In this document: piece after piece, positions 52,744 to 62,730 of the stretch
Numbering within the stretch: the stretch's first letter is position 1
Layout: each line of letters begins with the position of its first letter
Source of the DNA: Serripes groenlandicus
Lineage: Eukaryota; Mollusca; Bivalvia; Cardiida; Cardiidae
Assembly: GCA_031761405.1 (NCBI GenBank)
Contig: JASEVX010000003.1
Span: forward strand, 113,835,831-113,899,830
Direction: 5' to 3'
Length of the DNA stretch: 64,000 nt
The notes under the pieces: generated by a model
Seen by the model: only the letters and a program-made list of their open reading frames with translations
Database searches by the model: none
Told to the model about the DNA's origin: nothing
Program-made: the position numbers and the translations under genes

Positions 52744-54386
52744 AGCTCACCAGAGCACGTAGTGCTCAAGGTGAGTTATTGTGATCGCCTTTTGTCCGTC
52801 GTCCGTCGTTCGTCGTCCGTCGTCAACATTTGCTTGTTAATCCACTAGAGGCAACATTTTGCATCCAATCTTTATAAAAGTGTATCAGAACATATATCTC
52901 GATCAACTCTAGGCCAAGTTCGAAACTGGGTCATGTGGGGTCAAAATCTAGGTCACTAGGTCAAATTTAAGGAAAATCTTGTTAACACTCCTGAAGCCGC
53001 ATTTTTGGCTTGAGCATGTTGAAACTTTGTCAGAATGTTTGTCTTAGTGATATCTAGGCCAAGTTCGAAAATAGGTCATGTCGGGTCAAAAGCTAGGTCA
53101 CTAGGTCAAATTTAAGGAAAATCTTGTTAACACTACTGAAGCCGCATTTTTGGCTTGAGCATGTTGAAACTTTGTCAGAATGTTTGTCATAATGATATCT
53201 AGGCCAAGTTCGAATATAGGTCATGTCGGGTCAAAAACTAGGTCACTAGGCCAAATTGAAGGAAAATCTTGTTAACACTCTGGAAGCCACATTTTAAACT
53301 TGACCATGTTGAAACTTTGTCGGAAAGTTTGTCTTGATGATATCTAGGCCAAGTTCGAATATGGGTCATGTCCGGTCAAAAAGTAGGTCACTAGGCCAAA
53401 TTTAAGGAAAATCTTGTTAACACTCCTGAAGCCGCATTTTTGGCTTGAGCATGTTGAAACTTTGTCAGAATGTTTGTCTTAGTGATGTCTAGGCCAAGTT
53501 CGAAAATAGGTCATGTTGGGTCAAAAGCTAGGTCACTAGGTCAAATTTAAGGAAAATCTTGTTAACACTCCTGAAGCTGCATTTTTGGCTTGAGCATATT
53601 GAAACTTTGTCAGAATGTTTGTCATAGTGATATCTAGGCCAAGTTCGAATATAGGTCATGTCGGGTCAAAAACTAGGTCACTAGGCCAAATTGAAGGAAA
53701 ATCTTGTTAACACTCTGGAAGCCACATTTTAAACTTGACCATGTTGAAACTTTGTCAGAATGTTTGTCTTAGTGATATCTAGGCCAAGTTCGAATATGGG
53801 TCATGTCCGGTCAAAAAGTAGGTCACTAGGCCAAATTGAAGGAAAATCTTGTTAACACTCTGGAAGCCACATTTTAAACTTGAGCATGTGAAACTTTATT
53901 AGAAAGTTTGTCTTTTGATATCTAGGCCAAGTTCGAATATGGGTCATGTCCGGTCAAAAACTAGGTCACTAGGCCAAATTTAAAGAAATCTTGATTAAAC
54001 CCGAGAAGCCACATTTCTGGCTTGAGCATGTTGAAACTTTGTCAGAATATTTGTCTAAGTAATAGCTAGGCCAAGTTCGAATATGAGTCATGTCGGGTCA
54101 AAAACTAGGTCACTAGGCCAAATTTAAGGAAAATCTCGTTAACACTCTTGAAGCCGCATTTTAAACTTGAGCATGTTGAAACTTTATCAGAAAGTTTGTC
54201 CTGATGATATCAGGCCAAGTTCGAATATGGGTCATGTCATGTCAAAAACTAGGTCACTAGACCAAATTTAAGGGAAATCTTGTTAACACTCTGGAAGCCA
54301 CATGTTTGGCTTGAGCATGAGAGAGTTATGTCTTAAATAGCCCATTCTCAGGTGAGCGATTCCAGGGCCTCATGGCCCTCTTGTTT
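52744..54386 (+). mobile_element. Pearl/HINE-like element, family c, long tandem core
   Basis: Head agctcaccagagcacgtagt then gctcaaggtgag; spacer with five TCCGTC-type repeats; end ggtgagcgattccagggcct, catggccctcttgtt. The core holds ten units: starts 52916, 53061, 53206, 53351, 53496, 53641, 53786, 53929, 54073, 54217. Confidence 0.93.
52916..54340 (+). repeat. Tandem core array, 145-bp unit, ten copies
   Basis: Marker aggccaagttcgaatatggg. Period exactly 145 bp for seven units, then 143-144. Two subtypes ('gccgcatttttggcttgag' and 'gccacattttaaacttga') run A A B A A B, a 435-bp higher-order step. Confidence 0.93.
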
Positions 54387-55530
54387 TAACTTTTTCTGAA
54401 TAAGTACTTGTGCTAGGGCTTTCATATTTGGAAAATAATTACATTTAATACATTTCTTCATATTATATGCTGAAGATGCTGAGTGTGACCTTCTGTTTGC
54501 GGTAAAACACATGCTTTTGGGTAGTTAAAGTTTTAGGGCAAGTTGGCTTTTTCATTTAATTTTTCTAAGTAAGTACTTGTGTTAGGGCTTCCATATTTGG
54601 AATATAATTACATGTAATACCTTTCTTCACATTGTATGTTGAAGATGCTGAGTGTGACTTTTAGGGGGTAAAAAACTTTAGATAAATTCTTAATTTTTGG
54701 TTACATTTCTTTCTAATTGTGATCATTTATTTATCAAATATAATTCTTCAACATATCAAACGGGTTTTGCATGGTGTCAAACATTAGGAAAACCTTTTTT
54801 TAAGGTTTTGCTAATTTTGGACTCGGTCAGTTTTAACATTTGTGTTTAGCTCAACGTTAAAGTTACATAATTCAAATCACTTCATACTTCACATATTTGT
54901 TAAGGACCATCGTACAATTAGGTTAGATAACTCCATTGTATCCGAAATATGGAGTAATGGCCCTTGATTGACTTAGGAAATTTTATTTTTAAATTATATT
55001 TAAATGTATGTATATCTATTCAGTTGCTTTTACATATAGAGTATATAATATGATTTAATAGTACTTAAGTGCAATATAATGAAATAGTGCTTTATGTGAA
55101 TAAGCGGCATGTAGTCGAGCGCGCTGTCCTCCGACAGCTCTTGTTATGCAAATGCTTGTCTGATTTTAAGAAAATATAATACGAATCTTACTGTTATGAT
55201 CCTCTATTTAATTTGTTTAAGCCGTTTTGATTGGTTACACAATCATAGCAACCAGGCGTCATCACAAAAGGGGTAAATTGAACTTTTAGCTACAAATGAC
55301 AACCATCTCCTACCATTCCAATAGACCAATTACCACAAAACATCACAAGAATGTTCCTTTGGTGGTCCTCTTTCAAAATTGTTCAAAGATTAAAATTCCA
55401 ATGAGAACTTTGGTTGCTGCGGCATCAGAAAGGGGACAAAATGTCCAAACTTTAAAAATCTTCTCCTCCGAATCTGCCTGTCAGATTCAAATATAATTTG
55501 GTAGAAATGTTCCTTGGGTGACCCTCTATA

Positions 55531-56820
55531 ATCAAAGCGCTGAAAGTGCTAATGGTATAGGGGCATATGTAAGTTGAAAACATATGGCATAGATCATATG
55601 GACAAACATTGTTGAAACAATGAAACAATGACCTTTAAACAAACCAAACCAAAAATGTTTGAAGCAACACATATTGCCTGCCAATAACATATACCTCATT
55701 TGTCAAAGTTTTACCCTTTTCTTGTATAAACAAAATATCGAAGAACAAAAGATTGACAAAAAAAACGAGCAGCTACCCTTAATTAAAATATTTCTAGTTC
55801 AGAAATCACTAAAGATCCACAATGTATATTGTAATCATGCTGATAAATGAAAGACAATCGAAAGCATGATAGAGTTATGTTTCTTTTGCACTGCACAATT
55901 GCAGCTCTGAGTTTCCTATACACCAAGTCTTAAATTGATATATTGGACATATATTGAGACAATAACCGAAGAAATGAAAAAAATTGAGTTTACACCTAAA
56001 AAAAGATTAGATTTGACGAAGTACAAAGCTTGGGGAAGCACTCATTAACGAAAAAGGGAATTTCACGGAACGCATGTGTTGCATATAATAAGTGAGAACA
56101 TGGAAAGACAAAAATATACACACTCCAAACGCAGCATGCTAAATTTATGGTAATGGTGCACTGCAAATCTGTAGGTCATAAGTTACCTACAAACCAAGTT
56201 TGAAATTGATACAATGAAAGTTAATTGAGACAATCGCTGAACTAAATAAGGAAAAATGGAGATAACTGAAAAAACAGACCAGAGTTATGTACCTAGTACT
56301 TTGCCGTTCTCCTGATCACACGGGTATAATTGTGACCACTTTGAAATAAATCTGCCATACAGAAACAACGTGTTAACCAATACATGCAATCCATGACGGA
56401 CGGACGAATGCACATTCAGGCAGACAGCCGGCCGGACGCCGGATTATACCTCCAAGCTTTACAGACAGAGACAACTCATAAAGTATTGATTACAGAAGAC
56501 TGGTTCGATGCGTCAAAACACGTCAGCTTAGATTATGGTATTTGTAAAGTATTTGCAATTTAATTGTATCTCTGAAACGGGACCGGACCGTCAAGGTTAA
56601 TTTTCAAAAACCTATTTAGACTACATTTCTAGTTTATTTGTCAACAGATACATCTAGGACTATATTACACGTTGATGAACGTTGAGTCTTCAATTAACGC
56701 AAATGCATATACATTATAATTTTAGTCCCAAAATCGCTAGAAGCTTCTCAATTATAAAATAAATAATGACCTTGCGGTTATAACTCGGATGTGTTGACAA
56801 TTTCGGCCAAATTTCTTTCC
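55531..56820. other. Intergenic, mostly unassigned
   Basis: Near 56390-56460, gacggacggacgaatg and cagccggccggacgccggat look like a reversed TCCGTC spacer of a further pearl-like family. The rest is unassigned; small frames show no motif. Confidence 0.4.
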
Positions 56821-57030
56821 GACGTTTGACAAAAGTCAATGCGACATGCGTCATTCGTCTTTCACCAATGGGCTAAGTCTATGTGGAAACGCAGTCAGTT
56901 GCTTGGGAAGATTGTTGTGAGGAGTACTGGTTTGAGAAAACCAGGAAATACATTTGTACGTGAACTGGCCGCCGTGATATGACTGAAGAAATGTTAAAAA
57001 CGGCATTAAACCCCAATCAATCAATGTTGA
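56820..57030 (+). mobile_element. SINE, second family, plus strand
   Basis: gacaaaagtcaatgcgacat, ctttcaccaatgggctaagt, tactggtttgagaaaaccag, then the tail gtgatatgactgaagaaatg and aaacggcattaaaccccaat followed by (ATCA)n. Clear 3' end. Confidence 0.8.
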
Positions 57031-57329
57031 AATTAACTTATCTATAATTTGTAGATTTAATTTTTATTTCCTAGTAGGGTCTACATACAGCGACACATGA
57101 GAATATTCAACACAAAACGCGACCTGTTTTACCTACAATTCCCCAGTAGCGGTGAGACCGTTTGTAACATTATTTCATGGCATGTATACACAGTAGGACC
57201 TCTCTCTTTGGACGAATTATGTTGTAACAAGTTTGTTTACAGTATTCCTTAACCTTGACCACATAAACTAAATATACAGCAAACAACATTGAACTAAGGC
57301 ATAACTATTGACCTGAATTAATAAAAGTA

Positions 57330-57580
57330 TGATTTTGAATAGTGATGAAAACATTGTGGAAAAAAACAAACTTGTTGATTATCATTCATCTGTTAAGGTT
57401 AGTCAAATGTGTCTAAAAGGGGCAAATGTTAAAATAATAACTGTAGACAAATGTTTTCGTTATCTAGGTTATAGAAACACATTGATTCATGTTTCAAAGC
57501 ATTGTTTGAAAAGGAGGAATTGCTCATTGTCAGCAATTGCTCCGTTTGCAAATATACTTTCAACATTTGTTTGTAACTAA
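57330..57580. mobile_element. MITE family A remnant at the retrotransposon insertion site
   Basis: gatgaaaacattgtggaaaa and the palindrome AATTGCTCATTGTCAGCAATT; terminal repeats gone. The LTR begins nine bases further on. Confidence 0.55.
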
Positions 57581-57588
57581 GTAGCTTG

Positions 57589-58187
57589 TGTCACCAAGGC
57601 ATTTTAATGTTGAATAGGTTGATTGATTGTATGAATGTGAATTATGTAATATCTATAGGTCAGTATGGTTTCTGGCATCCAGATCATGTTTAGGTTAATG
57701 AGCATGATCTTAATCAGGTGGAACTATTAACAGTGGGGGCTCTGATTTGAAGGTCTGGTCAAAACTGTTAAGTAGGTGCTACTGACTTTGATGTAATGTA
57801 ATTAGGCAATGAGTGGAAAGATAGTTGTAAGGCGGAGTCATGGGACCAAATGGTCACATGACTCCTTAAAAGAAAGAAAGAAAGAATTGTCTGGCAGATT
57901 GAGTTTAGGAACTTTGGCCACATGTTACTAAGATACTAAGAACTTTGGAAATTATAGTTAGAAGTTGGGAATTTAATAAGAATTAGTGGAACTGAGACTG
58001 GAGAATTAATGCCGTAAAAGTTATTGTGAATGTTAGAGTTACATGATAGAAGTTAGAAGGTGAAGATGAACGCATGATAGTTAATGAATATAAGTAATAA
58101 AGGATAATTAAATATAGTAACAAATACAGTGTTATGATTTAGCGATATATCCCCAGACATTATAGTAGAAAATATCCCCCGGTGACA
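57589..58187 (+). repeat. 5' long terminal repeat
   Basis: 599 bp bounded by the short inverted repeat TGTCACC ... GGTGACA. Its first 88 bp recur exactly at 63913-64000. Both copies happen to be preceded by TG, so the left edge could be two bases further out. Confidence 0.88.
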
Positions 58188-58189
58188 TA

Positions 58190-58207
58190 TGGTGGAGAAT
58201 CCGGGTA
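58190..58207 (+). promoter_or_regulatory. Primer-binding site
   Basis: TGGTGGAGAATCCGGGTA begins two bases after the 5' LTR, where the priming tRNA 3' end (CCA) pairs. I cannot name the tRNA. Confidence 0.65.
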
Positions 58208-58256
58208 GCGATCTTTCGGACTCTTACGTGAAATTGTGTAGTAATTCATATGTGTT

Positions 58257-58949
58257 TTGAATATGCCAAGGAGAGGACCCAACATGAACATTCCAGTGCC
58301 AAAGTATGAAGATGGTGAAGATGCAAAGTTTTTTCTTGAAAATTTTGAAGGCGTCGCTAAATTATGTGAATGGACAAATGAGCAGAAGTGTTTACAACTT
58401 TGTTTAGGTTTGCCAAAAAGTGCTCAAGACTGGTTTCTTAATCAAAGTGAGGAAACTAAATCAAATTTTGATGTGCTTAAATCTTCTTTCGAAAATAGAT
58501 TTGGAACAGTTTTCAATAGATCAAAATTGTATAATGAATTTGTTTTATTAAAACAAGAATCCAGAAGTGTAGTCGACTTTGTTGAAGAGGTTGTTTCATG
58601 TGGGAGAAAGCTACACAAACCAGAGCAGGAAATATTGGACAAAGTGCTCCATGGATTGAATCTGGAAATACGAAAACATGTGCTAATGAAGGAACCAAGG
58701 ACAATTGAAGAAATAACGAATCTAGCAAAACTGGCGGAGACAGTTTCATGTGACACCATTCCATCTCACACGGGATACAGACCTGACAGGAATCAACAGA
58801 TGTATCCCAAAGGAAGAGAAGCTAGAAGAGAAAATTGTGTTCATTGTGGTAGGTACAACCATTTATCTATGGATTGCTTCTTTAGAAATGCCACTTGTTA
58901 TGTATGTAAAGAAATAGGACACCATTCCAGGATCCATCATAACAGATAG
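58257..58949 (+). CDS. gag: Retrotransposon gag polyprotein
   Basis: 230-residue capsid/nucleocapsid protein. Residues about 15-165 look like a retrotransposon gag capsid (conserved W near 36 and 59, then YNEF.LLKQ and SVVDFVEEV). Two zinc knuckles close the protein: C194-C197-H202-C207 is a normal CCHC; C214-C217-H222-H227 has His in place of the last Cys. It ends at TAG (58947-58949), in the same frame as pol. Confidence 0.9.
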   Translation: MNMPRRGPNMNIPVPKYEDGEDAKFFLENFEGVAKLCEWTNEQKCLQLCLGLPKSAQDWFLNQSEETKSNFDVLKSSFENRFGTVFNRSKLYNEFVLLKQESRSVVDFVEEVVSCGRKLHKPEQEILDKVLHGLNLEIRKHVLMKEPRTIEEITNLAKLAETVSCDTIPSHTGYRPDRNQQMYPKGREARRENCVHCGRYNHLSMDCFFRNATCYVCKEIGHHSRIHHNR

Positions 58950-58964
58950 GGGTACGCGCCTATC
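58945..58964 (+). promoter_or_regulatory. gag-pol junction: in-frame UAG within a short hairpin
   Basis: gag and pol share a reading frame and are separated only by TAG; the following codons to the pol Met at 58974 are open. GATAGG (58945-58950), containing the stop, can pair with CCTATC (58959-58964) around an 8-nt loop. The context UAG-GGG recalls stop-readthrough sites of some retroviruses. Function is inference. Confidence 0.5.
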
Positions 58965-58973
58965 CTAAAACAA

Positions 58974-61900
58974 ATGAAGGATGGGCATAATAAGGGAAAA
59001 GATAAATTTAAAAAAAATCAAAAGATAAAAATGTCAAATGTGAACAGGATTGGGGATGAAAACAATCTTATATATGTAAGAGTTGGGAATCTGACTGTCG
59101 CCGCAATGGTGGATAGTGGAGCCTCTATTTCTTGTATTTCTTATGATTTATATAAGAAAAGCGGCCTCAAAAAGCAATATCCCCTTCAAAAGTCAAATAT
59201 ACAATGCGCACAAGCGGCAGATGGATCAGAAATGCCAATTTTAGGTGAAATTTCACCATCAGTTTCAATAAATAGACTCGAGTTAACTCAGAAATTCTAC
59301 ATTTTCAAAAGGGTTAATCAATCAGTTATTTTAGGCAGAGATTTTCTAAAAGAACAAAATGCATGGGTAGATTTTGGGAAGGATTTAATAGAACTACAAG
59401 GTGGTTTAGTGGTCACACAAATGTTTTCTAATCCAAGAAAATCTAATTTAGCTAGGCTAGTTAATAGGATAAGCATTCCTCCGCAAACATGCACTATTGC
59501 TAAAATTAGGATTAAAAATCGTAACACACAAGGGTTAGGTATGATTGATCCAATTAGGACACTTCCAAATACAATTTCTGTCATAGGAGCAAGAGCAATA
59601 GTAAATATAAGTAGAGGTACAACTTGCATGCAATTAATGAATCCCACTAACAATTGGATACATATAAACAGTAATGAACCCGTAGCCAGAGTTGATGTTA
59701 TAAGGACAAGCAATATTGTAGGAAAGTATGATGAAAATATTGTGGAGAGTGAAATGAACAAAGGTAGAAGTAAATATGATATCGACCAAACATGTATTGA
59801 AATTGCCAAGTCAATAGGAATTGATTTGTCGGAGTCTAATTTGGATGAAAACCAAAAATTACAACTATTGACATTAGTAGGAAAGAATAGGGACGTGTTT
59901 GCAACGTGTACTGCAGAATTAGGTCATACAAATTATTTTCCACATAGAATTGAAACAGGAGATGCTCCACCAGTTAGGCGACCTCAATATAGAACTTCTC
60001 CTACAGAAAAACAGGAAATTGAGAGACAAATAGAAGACTTAGAAAAAAATGGGATTATAACAAAATCTATTACATTATGGCAAAGTCCCGTAGTCTTAGT
60101 AAAAAAGAAATCAGGTGATTACCGATTTGCAATTGACTACAGGGGTGTGAACAAAGTAACTCAGCCTATCAGTTTTCCAATTACACATTTTCAAGATGTG
60201 GTTGATTCATTAGGTCAATCTAAGTCTTCATTTTACTCTGTTTTGGATATGGCACAAGGCTATTTTCAAATACCTTTAGACCCAGAAACAAAGCATAAAA
60301 CTGGATTTAAAACGCATCAAGGAGTCTATGAATTTAATCGTCTTCCTTTTGGTCTGATGAATAGTGCTTCAGCATTCAGTATGGTTATGAATGAAGTATT
60401 ACGGGGTATAAGTTACAAATATGCATTAGTCTACATTGATGACTGTCTGATATTTAGTAAGAAGTTCAATGAACATTTAGGACAGTTGTCAGAAGTCTTT
60501 TCAAGGTTCAGAAGAGCTAATCTCAAATTAAAGCCAAGTAAATGTACATTTGCAGCAAAGGAAGTTAAATTCTTAGGTCATATATTTACTAATGATGGTC
60601 TTGGGGTGGACCCTGACAAAATTTCTGCAGTTATAGATTATCCAATACCTAAAACATTAACTAATTTAAGATCATTTTTAGGTCTTTGCAATTATTATAG
60701 ACGCTTTGTAAGGGGATTTGCTAATGTGGCCAAACCTTTAAACAAATTATTGCGCAAGAATGAAAAGTTTGTATGGACAAATGAATGTCAAGAGGCCCTT
60801 GATGAGTTGAAGGAAAGACTGACTTCCGCCCCTATACTTGCATTTCCAGATTTTAGTAAAGAATTCTTGTTATATACTGATGCCTCTGGTCAGGCAATAG
60901 GATATATTCTTGGGCAAAGGGATGAACAAGGGCGTGAACAAGTTATTTCATATGCGGGTAGAGCATTAAAACCTGCAGAACGAAAATGGGGTATAAGTGA
61001 TTTAGAAGGCCTAGCATTAGTAGAAGGAATACGCAATTTTCACACTTACCTAGCTAACTCAAAATTCAAAGTTTATACAGATCATATTGCTCTTAGGACA
61101 TTAACAGAAAATAAATCAAATGGTAGATTAGGAAGATGGGCTGTATTTTTACAAGGTTATCAATATGAAGTTATTTATAAAGCAGGTAAACAACATCTTA
61201 ATGCGGATGCATTGTCTCGTAGGGAGTATGATAACATCCCTGGATCTACTGCTGTAGATGCAGATGACCTTCCTATTGATCCTCAAATTTCATCGATTAC
61301 AGAGAACTGTTCAGATTATGTTGAATACTCGTTTGAATTTTCACAACCAAATTGCCCAACTATTAATACATTATCAACTTCAGACGAAGGTATTGATTCA
61401 TTGTCTAAAATGATTAATGCTATTGACACCTATGAAAAGGTTGACCCTTCTGAGCATCTATCTAAGATAGGTAATGTTTCAAAGGAGGAATTAAGAGAGA
61501 TGCAAACTAAAGATGAAGATTTCTGGCCCATGTTTAATTATAAGGAGAATGGCATAGTACCAGATGATCGAGTCAAGGCAAATAGGCTAGTGTCTGAGGC
61601 GCAGTTCTATGAGCTTGATGGAGAAATTCTGTACCATTTGTACTACCCTAGAAGTAAAGGTCATAAGTGGACTAATGTTAAAAAGCAACTTGCAGTTCCG
61701 CATAAATTAAGAGACACAGTCCTGAAAGCATATCATGATGCTCTAATAGGAGGTCATTATGGTATTGAAAGGTCATATGAAGCTGTACGGCTTAAATTTT
61801 TCTGGCCATCAATGTACAAAGACATTAAAATTTACTGTCAATCATGTGAACCATGTCAAAGAACTAAGCGTTACACTAACTACAAAAGAGCTCAGTTACA

Positions 61901-62618
61901 ACCATTACCTATTGGAGATGTTTTCTCGAGGGTACATATGGATATATTAGGACCATTGCCTAAAACTGAAGAAGGTTATAAATATATTTTACTCATAGTG
62001 GACTCTTTCTCTAAATGGCCGGAAGCCATACCTTTGTACACTATGGAAGCAAAGGAGGTAGCATGGAAATTGTATGATGAAGTAATTTGTCGTTTTGGTT
62101 GCTTCAATTCATTACTAACAGATAGAGGTAGTAACTTCATGTCCAATTTAATTAAAGAGCTATGCACTATTCTGAAAATAACAAAAATTAATACAAGTAG
62201 CTATCACCCAGCTACTAACTCTACGGCAGAGAGAATGAATAGTGTCATCTTACAAAAATTAAGAATATTTTGTAATGACAGACAAACAAACTGGGCCCAA
62301 TTGTTACCAAGTATTCTTATGAGCTATAGGATTTCACCTGCTATAGACTCAACAGGATTTTCACCTTATTACATATTATTTGGTAGAGAGTGTAGATTAC
62401 CAGTAGATACTGCCTTAATATCAACTGCTACTGCAGGTACTACACATGAAGAACATTTACGCAGATTATTAGAAAATCAAACAGTTTGTAGGGAGCTAGT
62501 AAGAGAAAATGCACTAAGAGCTCAAAATAAATACAACATCAATATGACAAGTCATCAAAAGCACCACATTTCCATATGTATGATAATGTTTGGATTTTCA
62601 ACCCTGCAACTAAATTAG
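58974..62618 (+). CDS. pol: Retrotransposon pol: protease, reverse transcriptase, RNase H, integrase
   Basis: 1,214-residue open frame. Aspartic protease motif DSGA at 47-50. Reverse transcriptase: Asp425 in VLDMAQGYF, LPFG at 457-460, YIDD at 487-490. RNase H: Asp636 (YTDAS), Glu678, Asp703. Integrase zinc finger H921-H928-C958-C961, catalytic D990, D1050, E1086 (35-residue D-to-E spacing). All catalytic residues are present. If UAG is read through, gag-pol is one polyprotein; otherwise the Met at 58974 is the only early start. The last part, after about residue 1198, runs out of the original frame because of a one-base loss near 62565-62573 and stops early. Confidence 0.95.
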   Translation: MKDGHNKGKDKFKKNQKIKMSNVNRIGDENNLIYVRVGNLTVAAMVDSGASISCISYDLYKKSGLKKQYPLQKSNIQCAQAADGSEMPILGEISPSVSINRLELTQKFYIFKRVNQSVILGRDFLKEQNAWVDFGKDLIELQGGLVVTQMFSNPRKSNLARLVNRISIPPQTCTIAKIRIKNRNTQGLGMIDPIRTLPNTISVIGARAIVNISRGTTCMQLMNPTNNWIHINSNEPVARVDVIRTSNIVGKYDENIVESEMNKGRSKYDIDQTCIEIAKSIGIDLSESNLDENQKLQLLTLVGKNRDVFATCTAELGHTNYFPHRIETGDAPPVRRPQYRTSPTEKQEIERQIEDLEKNGIITKSITLWQSPVVLVKKKSGDYRFAIDYRGVNKVTQPISFPITHFQDVVDSLGQSKSSFYSVLDMAQGYFQIPLDPETKHKTGFKTHQGVYEFNRLPFGLMNSASAFSMVMNEVLRGISYKYALVYIDDCLIFSKKFNEHLGQLSEVFSRFRRANLKLKPSKCTFAAKEVKFLGHIFTNDGLGVDPDKISAVIDYPIPKTLTNLRSFLGLCNYYRRFVRGFANVAKPLNKLLRKNEKFVWTNECQEALDELKERLTSAPILAFPDFSKEFLLYTDASGQAIGYILGQRDEQGREQVISYAGRALKPAERKWGISDLEGLALVEGIRNFHTYLANSKFKVYTDHIALRTLTENKSNGRLGRWAVFLQGYQYEVIYKAGKQHLNADALSRREYDNIPGSTAVDADDLPIDPQISSITENCSDYVEYSFEFSQPNCPTINTLSTSDEGIDSLSKMINAIDTYEKVDPSEHLSKIGNVSKEELREMQTKDEDFWPMFNYKENGIVPDDRVKANRLVSEAQFYELDGEILYHLYYPRSKGHKWTNVKKQLAVPHKLRDTVLKAYHDALIGGHYGIERSYEAVRLKFFWPSMYKDIKIYCQSCEPCQRTKRYTNYKRAQLQPLPIGDVFSRVHMDILGPLPKTEEGYKYILLIVDSFSKWPEAIPLYTMEAKEVAWKLYDEVICRFGCFNSLLTDRGSNFMSNLIKELCTILKITKINTSSYHPATNSTAERMNSVILQKLRIFCNDRQTNWAQLLPSILMSYRISPAIDSTGFSPYYILFGRECRLPVDTALISTATAGTTHEEHLRRLLENQTVCRELVRENALRAQNKYNINMTSHQKHHISICMIMFGFSTLQLN

Positions 62619-62730
62619 GTGTTTCCCCTAAATTGAGTCAAAAATGGAAAGGTCCATACTACATAACTGAAAAGCTCAGTGAAGTAACATTTAAGTTGAG
62701 AGACCTAAAAAACACACAAATCTTTGAAAA
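62573..62730 (+). pseudogene. Frame-shifted piece of the integrase C-terminal (GPY/F) module
   Basis: The conserved W-K-G-P-Y-Y motif of the integrase C-terminus is readable here only in another frame than pol. The pol frame returns by about 62730. Two opposite one-base indels about 150 bp apart explain this; sequencing error at short A runs is as likely as a real lesion. Confidence 0.7.

Larger units (their letters stand above)
52146..55145 (+). mobile_element. Pearl/HINE-like element, family d variant, nested in family b
   Basis: Head agctcgtctattcgaagaat, ggcgtcggcgtc, core units of about 158-176 bp marked gttaaagttttagggcaagt and gtgctagggctttcatattt (52203, 52361, 52528, 52704, then 54524 after the nested element); 3' end tcgagcgcgctgtcctccga, cagctcttgtt. 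Confidence 0.82.
51729..55530 (+). mobile_element. Pearl/HINE-like element, family b, host of a three-deep nest, 3' end missing
   Basis: Head agatcacctgagccaaaggc, spacer gtccgtcttccgtcgtccgt; core to 52145; resumes after 55145 (atgcaaatgcttgtctgatt, matching 33267-33290) and runs to about 55530 without its 3' hairpin. Confidence 0.78.

Noticed and set aside
59318..59809. Minus-strand frame of 163 codons
   Set aside because: Antisense shadow of the pol gene without any motif.
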